From Planctomycetaceae bacterium UBA4732 (lineage in GTDB: Bacteria > Planctomycetota > Planctomycetia > Gemmatales > Gemmataceae), in assembly GCA_002404095.1 (NCBI GenBank), contig DHJA01000045.1:19939-25702 (forward strand): a DNA stretch of 5,764 nucleotides. The letters run 5' to 3'. The position numbers and the translations under genes are program-made. The notes under the pieces were generated by a model. The model did not search any database, had not been told where the DNA came from, and worked only from the letters and a program-made list of their open reading frames with translations. Positions 1-5,764 of this stretch are shown here, one piece after another; the stretch's first letter is position 1, and each line of letters opens with the position of its first letter.

Positions 1-11
1 GAGCGTGAGGA

Positions 12-56
12 GTACTTTGTGAAAGTACCCGCTCCCTTACGGTCGCGGCTCGTAAG
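12..56. repeat. Two consecutive small inverted repeats in the operon leader
   Basis: GTACTTT (12-18) and AAAGTAC (22-28) form a perfect 7-base inverted repeat around a GTG loop. GAGCG (1-5) and CGCTC (30-34) could add an outer stem. Directly after it, CTTACG (36-41) and CGTAAG (51-56) form a perfect 6-base repeat with a 9-base loop. No T-run follows, so neither is a standard intrinsic terminator. They may be leader hairpins, an operator, or the edge of an upstream intergenic region; stops at 6-8 and 20-22 in the other two frames are where an upstream gene could end. The function is not known. Confidence 0.4.
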
Positions 57-62
57 CTCGCG

Positions 63-69
63 AGGAGGA
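63..69 (+). promoter_or_regulatory. Strong ribosome binding site deciding the dehydratase start
   Basis: AGGAGGA ends three bases before the ATG at 73. It is almost the full anti-Shine-Dalgarno complement and the reason for rejecting the earlier in-frame GTG at 19, which has no comparable site at a normal distance. The spacing is a little short. The site overlaps the right end of the 8-base palindrome CTCGCGAG (57-64). Confidence 0.75.
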
Positions 70-72
70 TTC

Positions 73-1089
73 ATGAGCAAAGCGGAAGGATTCTGGCGCG
101 ACCGCCGCGTACTGATCACCGGATGCACCGGGCTGGTCGGCGCCTGGACCACCCGCGCGTTGTTGGACCAAGGCGCTCACGTGGTCGGCCTAGTGCGCGA
201 TCAGGTTCACGGCTCCGAATTAGTGCGCGGCGGCCTGGATCGTCGCATCGACATCGTACGCGGCTGCGTCGAGGACGAGCGCCTGATGGAGCGGTCCATC
301 GCCGAGTATGAGATTCAGACGGTCTTTCATCTCGCCGCCCAGACCATCGTCGGCATCGCCAACAAAAGCCCATTGTCTACTTTTGAGACCAACATTAAGG
401 GAACATGGAGCCTACTGGAAGCCGCGCGCCGCTGCGGCCGGCCGCCGCACATCGTGGTCGCCTCTTCGGACAAAGCCTACGGCGAACAGAAGGTGTTGCC
501 CTACACCGAAGACACGCCGCTGGAAGGCCGTCACCCCTACGACGCCAGCAAGTCGTGCGCCGACATTTTGTCGCTGACGTACCACCACAGCTACAAGTTG
601 CCGGTGTGTGTGACGCGCTGCGGCAATTTCTACGGCGGCGGCGACCTGAACTGGAACCGCCTCATCCCCGGCACGATCCGCGCCGTACTCCGCGGCGAAC
701 GGCCGCTGATCCGCTCCGACGGCAGCTTCACGCGCGACTATTTTTACGTCAAGGACGGCGCGGCCGCTTACCTGCATCTTGCGGAATGCATGGCCAAAGA
801 CCCGTCGATCCACGGTCACGCCTTCAATTTCTCGACGGAAACGCCGATGAACGTGCTGGAGATGGCCGGCCGCATTCTTCGGCTCATGGGTTCGCCGTTG
901 GAACCGCGCGTCCTCAATGAAGCGTCTAACGAGATAAAGAATCAATTCCTCTCCGCGGAGAAGGCGAAGCGTATGCTCCGCTGGGAACCGTCGTATCAGG
1001 TGGACGACGCTTTGCGCGAAACCATTGCTTGGTACGGAGACTACTTCACGGCGACCGAGGATCAGCTGCGATTGCGACGCAGCGCCTGA
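73..1089 (+). CDS. Nucleotide-sugar 4,6-dehydratase, SDR family (CDP-glucose 4,6-dehydratase-like)
   Basis: This 338-residue cytoplasmic short-chain dehydrogenase/reductase should oxidise a nucleotide-linked hexose at C4, remove water across C5-C6 and return hydride to C6, giving a 4-keto-6-deoxy sugar. Visible features are the N-terminal FW and NAD-binding TGCTGLVG (residues 16-23, G17/G20/G23) followed by AW, as in CDP-glucose dehydratases. The catalytic S132-D133-K134 is the Ser/Thr-Asp-Lys form typical of that group, and Y156-x3-K160 is the SDR pair. GNFYGGGD (184-191) and RDYFYVKD (221-228) line the sugar-nucleotide site. The frame is open to the window edge and could start with GTG at 19, but the ATG at 73 has a near-perfect AGGAGGA and puts the Rossmann strand at the usual distance. 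CDP-glucose dehydratases usually have an RPWQHV-like motif where this has TRDYFYV, so a GDP- or dTDP-sugar substrate remains possible. The SDR dehydratase fold is secure; the nucleotide is inferred. Confidence 0.85.
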   Translation: MSKAEGFWRDRRVLITGCTGLVGAWTTRALLDQGAHVVGLVRDQVHGSELVRGGLDRRIDIVRGCVEDERLMERSIAEYEIQTVFHLAAQTIVGIANKSPLSTFETNIKGTWSLLEAARRCGRPPHIVVASSDKAYGEQKVLPYTEDTPLEGRHPYDASKSCADILSLTYHHSYKLPVCVTRCGNFYGGGDLNWNRLIPGTIRAVLRGERPLIRSDGSFTRDYFYVKDGAAAYLHLAECMAKDPSIHGHAFNFSTETPMNVLEMAGRILRLMGSPLEPRVLNEASNEIKNQFLSAEKAKRMLRWEPSYQVDDALRETIAWYGDYFTATEDQLRLRRSA

Positions 1090-1114
1090 CGGCGTTCGCG
1101 GGTAAGGGAGACGC

Positions 1115-2056
1115 ATGGCGACGCGAGAACGAGTGCTGGTGACAGGGGGCAGCGGCTTCATCGGCGCTTGCCTCGTCCGCGAATTGATCGCGGCCGGCTG
1201 TGACGTCCATCTGATGCTCCGGGCGGAGTCGCGGACGTGGCGCCTGACGGCCGTCGAGGGCCAATACACGCGCCACGACGCCGACCTGCGCGACCCGGAA
1301 GCCGTTCGTTCCGCCGTTCGGGCGAGTCGGCCCGACGTGATCTACCATTTGGCCGCGACGGGCACGTTTCACTTCCAATGCGACCGCGCCGCCATCCTGA
1401 CCGTCAATGTTTTAGGGACCATGAACCTACTAAAAGCGCTGGAACGACAGGATTATCGCGCGTTGGTCTACACCGGCTCCTCGTCGGAGTACGGCCACAA
1501 GGATCGGCCGATACGGGCCGACGACCGTCTTGAGCCGCGCGGCGATTACGCTCTTGCCAAGGGCGCCTCCGCCCGTCTCTGTCAGGCCGCCGCGAACCGC
1601 GGCCGGCCGAACACCGTCGTGCGAATCTTCTCCGCCTACGGCCCGTGGGAAGACTCCAAGCGCATCGCATCCTATGTGATGGGATGCTGCGTGTGCGGCG
1701 AGACGCCGCGCGTGACCAGCGGCTTGCAACCGCGCGACTTCATCTACGTCGATGATGTGACCGCCCTGCTGCGAACGGCGGCCGACGAACCGAACGCTTA
1801 CGGACGCATTCTCCTGGCCGGGACCGGTCAACGCCAGACCGTCCGCGACATGGTGGAGACCATCGGCGCCGTTTGCGGCGGCAGAGCGCCGCTGTACGGG
1901 GCCGAGCCGCCGCGCTCCGACGAGCCGGCCGTCTGGCAAGCGGACATTGAGGAAACGACGGCGCTAACCGGCTGGCAGCCGCGCTACGATCTGAGGACCG
2001 GCGTCGAAAAGATGTGGGCGTGGTTCCGCGCGACCGGCGCGCGCGCCGCAGCTTAA
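1115..2056 (+). CDS. NAD(P)-dependent nucleotide-sugar epimerase/reductase, SDR family
   Basis: A 313-residue extended SDR of the NAD-dependent epimerase/dehydratase family. It has the dinucleotide-binding TGGSGFIG (10-17), the strand-loop IYHLAA (76-81), a serine run with SSSEYG (122-127), the catalytic Y145-x3-K149 (DYALAKG) and RDFIYVDD (207-214), which in this family sits near the nucleotide-sugar pocket. The serine-Glu-Tyr motif lacks the Asp-Glu/Lys pair of 4,6-dehydratases, so this is more likely a 4-ketoreductase or epimerase acting on the product of the gene upstream. The gene begins 25 bases after that gene, with AAGGGAG at 1104-1110, four bases before the ATG, so the two are probably co-transcribed. 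The tail (304 onward, Ala/Arg-rich) is low-complexity. CDP-abequose or CDP-paratose synthase-type reductases and UDP-sugar 4-epimerases are alternatives; the sequence alone does not decide. Confidence 0.85.
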   Translation: MATRERVLVTGGSGFIGACLVRELIAAGCDVHLMLRAESRTWRLTAVEGQYTRHDADLRDPEAVRSAVRASRPDVIYHLAATGTFHFQCDRAAILTVNVLGTMNLLKALERQDYRALVYTGSSSEYGHKDRPIRADDRLEPRGDYALAKGASARLCQAAANRGRPNTVVRIFSAYGPWEDSKRIASYVMGCCVCGETPRVTSGLQPRDFIYVDDVTALLRTAADEPNAYGRILLAGTGQRQTVRDMVETIGAVCGGRAPLYGAEPPRSDEPAVWQADIEETTALTGWQPRYDLRTGVEKMWAWFRATGARAAA

Positions 2057-2079
2057 CCCATCCCGTTGCGGCGGTTACG

Positions 2080-2085
2080 AAGGAG
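2080..2085 (+). promoter_or_regulatory. Ribosome binding site for the GNAT-glycosyltransferase gene
   Basis: AAGGAG lies ten bases before the ATG at 2096 and sixteen before the in-frame ATG at 2102. It lies downstream of the possible TTG at 2066, so the earlier start is unlikely. Confidence 0.65.
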
Positions 2086-2095
2086 ACATAGGCCG

Positions 2096-3919
2096 ATGAC
2101 CATGACGTCAGCGACCGATACGTACCAGCACGCGGTTCTCAGGACGTTCGCGTTCCTCAAGCTGACCGCGGATCCGGACCAACTCCACGAAAGGCGCATT
2201 CCGCTGGCCTCGCCGGCGCATGGCTCCCTCGTTCCGATGTGTGAGCTTCATGCGAGGGACGACGCGCTGATCGCCGTCCTCGCCCAATGGCGCAAGAAGA
2301 ACGCTTGGGTCTACCCAACCCAGTTTGAGGTAACCCTGCAAGGGACGGGCGCCTGGCTGCGCTCCCAGGTTCTCGATGCGCCGGGCAGAATCCTATTCCT
2401 TGTGGTCGACGCCGGCGGAACCCCGATTGGCCATCTCGGCCTCGCGGACGCCCTAAATGATGCGCACGAGATGAAAGTCGATAACGTGATGCGCGGCGAT
2501 CCGGAAGGCGAGCCAGGCATTATGGAGCAGGCGCTGCGAACGATGCTAGAGTGGGCCGAACAGACGGCGACTCCTCAGCGGTTTTACCTGCCGGTGTTCG
2601 CCGACAACGAACACGCGATCCGCTTTTACCGCCGCCTCGGCTTTCGCGATGAACGCCTGACGCCGCTGCGACGCCATGAAGCGAGCGACCGTATTTGGTA
2701 CACGCCGCTGACCGACGACGACGTGGATGCCCCCGACCGATTCCATCTGATCATGTCCTATACGCCGTGCCAACGCCGCGAACCCTCGCCTCTCAGTAGC
2801 GGGCCGGTCAAGCCGGCCCATGTCACGGAGGACGTCTCCGGTGATCGCCAGGGGGAAGATGACCAGCAAGGCGGGGAACGCCTGGGCAAGGCTACGAGCG
2901 AACGAATCCGCCGGGAGGCGCGCGGCCGGAAACTACTGACCCTCGTCATGCCGGCTATGAACGAGGAGGACAACCTTCCTCGCGCCTATGAAGAAGTCAC
3001 GCGTGTGATGGCCGACCTGCCCTATTACTACGAAGTCCTGGTCATCGACAACGCCAGCACTGACAACACTGGCGGTCTGGCTTCCGCCCTCGCGGAGCGC
3101 GACTGCCGCTGGCGCTACCTCCGCTTCAGCCGTAACTTTTCCGTCGAGATCTCCATCGCCGCCGGCCTGCGCTTCGCGCGCGGCGACGCCGCCCTGGTCA
3201 TCTTCAGCGATTTGCAAGACCCGGTAAATCTCATACCCGAATTCCTCCGCAAATGGGAGGAAGGCAACGATGTGGTATACGGACAGGTACGCAATCGGCA
3301 GGGCGATTCCTTCTGGAAAGCCTGGGGCGCGCGGCTGTTCTACCGCATCATCAACGCCCTGGCCGACGTGGAAATTACGCCCAACGCCACCGATTTTCGG
3401 CTACTGTCGCGCCGCGCCATCGACGCCCTCAACCAGTTCGACGAGCGAAACCGCTATTTACGCGGCTTCGCCCACTGGATCGGCTTCAAACGCTGCCCCG
3501 TTGTGTATGATCGCTTGCCGCGCTCCGCCGGCAAGTCCAAGGCGCCGCCGTTGTTTATGCTCAACCTCGCCGTCAACGCCCTCACTTGTTTCTCCATTAA
3601 GCCGCTGCAACTGTTCTCGGTCGCCGGCGTCGTCGCCTTCGGCTGTACGTTTTGTCTGGCGCTCGTTTACCTCGGGGGATGGCTGTTCTCGTATGCCTTG
3701 CCCGGCCTGACCACCGTCTACCTGTTGATGCTGGCGAACCTGGCCGTGATGCTTTTGGGATTCGGCGCCATCGGCGAGTACGTCGGTCGCATTTACATCG
3801 AGACGAAACGGCGGCCGTTGTTCCTGATCGACCGGGCGGTCAACCTCGACGCCAAGCCGCCGACGGTGGAGGCGCCGGCGTATCTCGACTTACGGCCGCG
3901 TAACGACGCAGCGGCGTGA
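2096..3919 (+). CDS. GNAT acetyltransferase-like domain fused to GtrB/ArnC-type family 2 glycosyltransferase
   Basis: A 607-residue two-part protein. Residues about 32-222 resemble a GNAT N-acyltransferase: a β-strand pair ILFLVV...PIGHLGL (99-116), an acetyl-CoA loop region VDNVMRGDPEGEPGIM (128-143) and FADNEHAIRFYRRLGF (168-183), the typical GNAT C-terminal motif. A polar, probably disordered linker spans about 223-278. From K279 the protein is a family 2 glycosyltransferase of the polyprenyl-phosphate type: MPAMNEED (285-292), VIDNASTDNT (316-325), the metal/nucleotide DLQDP (372-376), DFRLLSRRAID (433-443), ERNRYLRG (450-457) and RSAGKSK (476-482). Two hydrophobic helices (about 506-531 and 539-560) and IGEYVGRIY (559-567) follow, as in GtrB/ArnC. 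It would transfer a sugar from a nucleotide donor to a polyprenyl phosphate on the cytoplasmic face. The ATG at 2096 is chosen over TTG 2066 and ATG 2102 because AAGGAG lies ten bases before it. GNAT substrate unknown. Confidence 0.85.
   Translation: MTMTSATDTYQHAVLRTFAFLKLTADPDQLHERRIPLASPAHGSLVPMCELHARDDALIAVLAQWRKKNAWVYPTQFEVTLQGTGAWLRSQVLDAPGRILFLVVDAGGTPIGHLGLADALNDAHEMKVDNVMRGDPEGEPGIMEQALRTMLEWAEQTATPQRFYLPVFADNEHAIRFYRRLGFRDERLTPLRRHEASDRIWYTPLTDDDVDAPDRFHLIMSYTPCQRREPSPLSSGPVKPAHVTEDVSGDRQGEDDQQGGERLGKATSERIRREARGRKLLTLVMPAMNEEDNLPRAYEEVTRVMADLPYYYEVLVIDNASTDNTGGLASALAERDCRWRYLRFSRNFSVEISIAAGLRFARGDAALVIFSDLQDPVNLIPEFLRKWEEGNDVVYGQVRNRQGDSFWKAWGARLFYRIINALADVEITPNATDFRLLSRRAIDALNQFDERNRYLRGFAHWIGFKRCPVVYDRLPRSAGKSKAPPLFMLNLAVNALTCFSIKPLQLFSVAGVVAFGCTFCLALVYLGGWLFSYALPGLTTVYLLMLANLAVMLLGFGAIGEYVGRIYIETKRRPLFLIDRAVNLDAKPPTVEAPAYLDLRPRNDAAA
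2801..2819. repeat. GC hairpin inside the linker of the fused gene
   Basis: GGGCCGG (2801-2807) and CCGGCCC (2813-2819) are a perfect 7-base inverted repeat with loop TCAAG. It lies exactly between the two domains of the GNAT-glycosyltransferase gene, in the part coding for the polar linker. It could form a stable mRNA hairpin, or be a relic of an intergenic region from before the fusion. There is no T-run after it. Confidence 0.45.
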
Positions 3920-3955
3920 TATAGCGAGAAGAAAGCTCCGTATAGGGGAAGAAAG
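3920..3955 (+). repeat. Degenerate direct repeat before the transketolase N gene
   Basis: TATAGCGAGAAGAAAG (3920-3935) and TATAGGGGAAGAAAG (3941-3955) are near-identical, sharing the exact octamer GAAGAAAG. They fill most of the 38-base gap, and the second copy contains the probable ribosome binding site. A small tandem duplication is the simplest explanation. Confidence 0.5.
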
Positions 3956-3957
3956 AT

Positions 3958-4779
3958 ATGCGAACCTTCGACTCTCACCGGCTGCGCCAGACCGTCTTGC
4001 GAATGTCCAAGGCGGGATCGACCGTTCACGTGGCCTGCGCCTTTTCGTTGATCGAAATGCTGGCGGTGCTGTACCGCAAGCACCTCAACGCGCCGGGAAC
4101 CGGGCCGGACGACCCGAACCGCAACTACCTGGTGCTGAGCAAGGGCCACGGCGTCATGGCTCAATACGCCTGTATGCACGAACTCGGTTGGCTCACCGAC
4201 GACGACATCGACCGTTATTTCGCCGACGGTACGAAGCTCAAGGGACTGTCCGACGCCCATGTGCCCGGCCTGGAAGTCACGTCCGGCTCGCTCGGTCACG
4301 GCCTTTCCGTAGGCGTCGGCCTGGCGCTGGCCGCGAAGCGAAAGGGTACGAATCAGAAGGTGTTCGCCATCGTCGGCGACGGCGAGGCCAACGAAGGCGC
4401 GATCTGGGAAGCGCTGTTGTTCGCGTCGCATTTTCACTTATCGAATCTGATCACGATCATCGACGCCAACGGTTTTCAAGCGATGGGCACGACGCACGAG
4501 GTCATGGACCTGGGGCACATCGCCGACAAGCTGAAGGCGTTCGGCCTGGAAACGCGCGAGGTGGACGGCCACAACGAGGCCGCCCTGGATCGCGTTCTCA
4601 CGGAGCTGATCCATCTGCCGGGAGACAAGCCGCGCGGCTTGGTGGCGCACACGGTGAAAGGCAAGGGCGTGTCGTTCATGGCGGGCGACAACCGTTGGCA
4701 CTACACACGGCTGTCCGACGAAACTTACAAGGCGGCCATGGCCGAACTTGCCGGATGCGGAGGAGAGGTCCATGCGTAA
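3958..4779 (+). CDS. Split transketolase, N-terminal (TPP-binding) subunit
   Basis: A 273-residue protein matching the N-terminal half of transketolase, the part that binds the diphosphate and Mg2+ of thiamine diphosphate. Visible are H24 (in VHVACAFS, where canonical enzymes have GHxGG), SKGHG (61-65), the SGSLGHGLS loop (109-117), the TPP motif GDGEANEG (140-147) running to D169-A-N171, and HTVKGKGVSFM (231-241) followed by WH (247-248). Length is normal for split transketolases, which pair with a separate C-terminal subunit; that partner follows at once and overlaps this gene by 8 bases. The start ATG has GGGGAAG at 3945-3951, six bases upstream, and lies 38 bases after the glycosyltransferase stop. 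In central metabolism the pair would move a two-carbon ketol unit between sugar phosphates. Position in a nucleotide-sugar operon suggests (inference) a role in building an unusual sugar. Family assignment is firm; substrate is not. Confidence 0.93.
   Translation: MRTFDSHRLRQTVLRMSKAGSTVHVACAFSLIEMLAVLYRKHLNAPGTGPDDPNRNYLVLSKGHGVMAQYACMHELGWLTDDDIDRYFADGTKLKGLSDAHVPGLEVTSGSLGHGLSVGVGLALAAKRKGTNQKVFAIVGDGEANEGAIWEALLFASHFHLSNLITIIDANGFQAMGTTHEVMDLGHIADKLKAFGLETREVDGHNEAALDRVLTELIHLPGDKPRGLVAHTVKGKGVSFMAGDNRWHYTRLSDETYKAAMAELAGCGGEVHA
4759..4765 (+). promoter_or_regulatory. Ribosome binding site for the transketolase C subunit, inside the N-subunit gene
   Basis: GGAGGAG lies six bases before the ATG at 4772. 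It encodes the C-terminal residues of the upstream subunit in the other frame, so ribosomes finishing at the TAA (4777-4779) are placed to reinitiate on the overlapping gene. Confidence 0.75.
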
Positions 4780-5716
4780 TGCTTTCGCCGCCGCTTTAGT
4801 GAAGGCCGCCCGGTCGGACCCGCGGGTCGTGCTGCTCACGGGCGATCACGGCTACGCGCTCTTTGACGAAATGCGTCGCGTCTGCCCCGGCCAGTACATC
4901 AACGCCGGCGTGGCCGAGCAGAACATGGTCGGAGTCGCGGCCGGACTGGCGAAGGGCGGCTTTCGGCCCGTGGTTTACGGCCTGAGCGCGTTCGTGCCGG
5001 TGCGCGTGTTGGAGCAGATCAAGCTGGACGTCTGCTACGAATCGCTACCCGTGATCTTCATGGGCGACGGCGCCGGCGTCGTCTACAGCAGCCTCGGGAC
5101 CAGCCATCAGAGTACGGAGGACGTGGCCGCCCTGCGCGGGGTGCCGTGTATGTCAATCCTGTCGCCGGCCGACGCTTCGGAGATGACGGCGGTTATGGAC
5201 TTGGCCTTCTCGTCGGCGCGGCCGGTCTACGTCCGCATGGGCAAAGCCGACCTGGGCGTGGTGCATGAGAACATACCCGATCTGCAATGGGGTCGAATGA
5301 TTCCGGTCCAGAAGGGCGCTGGCCCGCTGGTATGGCTGGCGACCGGGTCGATGATGCAAACCGCTCTAGCGGCGGCGCGCGATTGGCCGGGCAGTGCCGT
5401 CTGGAGCGTGCCGTGCATCAAGCCGCTCGACGCTGAACACGTGGCGGCGGTTTGCGGGAGGCATGAGGCGGTCGTCGTGCTGGAGGAACATTCCGTCTAC
5501 GGCGGTCTCGGTTCAGCGGTCGCGGAATGCACCTCGACGCACGGGCCGACATGGATCTGCCGTGTGGGTGTGCAGGACCGTTTCTCGCGCTACTGCGGCA
5601 GCTACGACTACCTGATGCGCGAACACAAGCTCGATGTGGAATCGGTGAAGGCGCAGGTGCGGGACTTCCTCATCATGCGGCAGGTCAGGCAATCGGTTCG
5701 GCCGCTCGCCGCTTGA
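4772..5716 (+). CDS. Split transketolase, C-terminal (pyrimidine-binding) subunit
   Basis: A 314-residue partner of the preceding subunit. It carries the transketolase pyrimidine-binding domain: LLTGDHG (21-27), INAGVAEQNMVGVAAGLA (43-60) with E49, the glutamate expected to activate the TPP aminopyrimidine, then GTSHQSTED (109-117), LSPADASEM (130-138) and YVRMGK (153-158). The C-terminal transketolase domain follows with SVPCIKPLD (212-220) and VVVLEEHSVYGGLGSAVAE (234-252). The TPP site forms between the two subunits, so both are needed. The ATG at 4772 is chosen over TTG 4748 because GGAGGAG sits six bases upstream, inside the end of the previous gene; the 8-base overlap suggests translational coupling and equal output. 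In the segment before GTSHQ, canonical enzymes carry a His and a Gly-Glu-Asp-Gly stretch for acceptor binding, but here G100 and S106-S107-L108-G109 occur. That comparison is from memory. Pyruvate dehydrogenase E1-beta or DXP synthase are less likely, given the separate transketolase N subunit. Confidence 0.92.
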   Translation: MRNAFAAALVKAARSDPRVVLLTGDHGYALFDEMRRVCPGQYINAGVAEQNMVGVAAGLAKGGFRPVVYGLSAFVPVRVLEQIKLDVCYESLPVIFMGDGAGVVYSSLGTSHQSTEDVAALRGVPCMSILSPADASEMTAVMDLAFSSARPVYVRMGKADLGVVHENIPDLQWGRMIPVQKGAGPLVWLATGSMMQTALAAARDWPGSAVWSVPCIKPLDAEHVAAVCGRHEAVVVLEEHSVYGGLGSAVAECTSTHGPTWICRVGVQDRFSRYCGSYDYLMREHKLDVESVKAQVRDFLIMRQVRQSVRPLAA

Positions 5717-5764
5717 ATCAAATCCAGAAGGGCATTAGGTCCGCGAGTCCGCAGCGCCAAGCAA

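Noticed and set aside
19..72. N-terminal extension of the dehydratase from GTG at 19
   Set aside because: The extra 18 residues are not typical of the family, the GTG is the loop of an inverted repeat, and the ATG at 73 has a much better ribosome binding site.
412..1269. A 285-codon open frame on the minus strand spanning the first two genes
   Set aside because: It lies antisense to two well-supported SDR genes with intact motifs, has no recognisable domain, and is the kind of long shadow frame expected in GC-rich DNA.
2066..2095. TTG start at 2066 for the GNAT-glycosyltransferase gene
   Set aside because: The ribosome binding site at 2080-2085 lies downstream of it and fits the ATG at 2096; the extra ten residues are an arginine-rich run without family support.
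2820..2939. Small out-of-frame gene (39 residues) in the linker of the fused gene
   Set aside because: It has a plausible start region but no recognisable product and ends where the main frame is clearly coding; treated as a possible relic, not a gene.
4748..4771. TTG start at 4748 for the transketolase C subunit
   Set aside because: The strong GGAGGAG site at 4759-4765 lies after it and serves the ATG at 4772.
5717..5764. Terminator or start of a following gene at the right edge
   Set aside because: No stem followed by a T-run and no ribosome binding site plus start codon is visible in these 48 bases; only a short GTCCGC direct repeat was seen.

Overview
This is a GC-rich, tightly packed, all plus-strand segment of a bacterial cell-surface sugar (O-antigen, capsule or other glycan) gene cluster. 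High GC at third codon positions and purine-rich Shine-Dalgarno sites before most genes fit a high-GC bacterium. Nothing in the window fixes the phylum. There are no rRNA or tRNA genes, insertion sequences, CRISPR arrays or clear terminators.

Layout: a short leader of small inverted repeats (1-72) leads into five genes that read as one operon. They are: (1) 73-1089, an SDR-family nucleotide-sugar 4,6-dehydratase, most like the CDP-glucose type; (2) 1115-2056, a second SDR, probably a nucleotide-sugar 4-ketoreductase or epimerase; (3) 2096-3919, a single open frame joining a GNAT N-acetyltransferase-like domain to a GtrB/ArnC-type family 2 glycosyltransferase with two C-terminal membrane segments; (4) 3958-4779, the N-terminal, thiamine-diphosphate (TPP)-binding half of a split transketolase; (5) 4772-5716, its C-terminal half, overlapping gene 4 by 8 bases. 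Intergenic gaps are 25, 39 and 38 bases. The last 48 bases hold no recognisable gene or terminator.

How the genes may work together (inference): the dehydratase makes an NDP-4-keto-6-deoxy sugar. The split transketolase could transfer a two-carbon ketol unit, either to that keto sugar (giving a branched sugar) or to another aldehyde precursor. The second SDR would reduce or epimerise the product. The glycosyltransferase would move the sugar to a polyprenyl phosphate at the membrane, and the fused GNAT domain may acylate an amino sugar. Transketolase halves beside a sugar dehydratase, rather than beside pentose-phosphate genes, together with apparently changed acceptor-site residues in the C-terminal half, are the best hint of unusual chemistry here. 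The nucleotidyltransferase and any aminotransferase or 3-dehydrase would have to lie outside the window.
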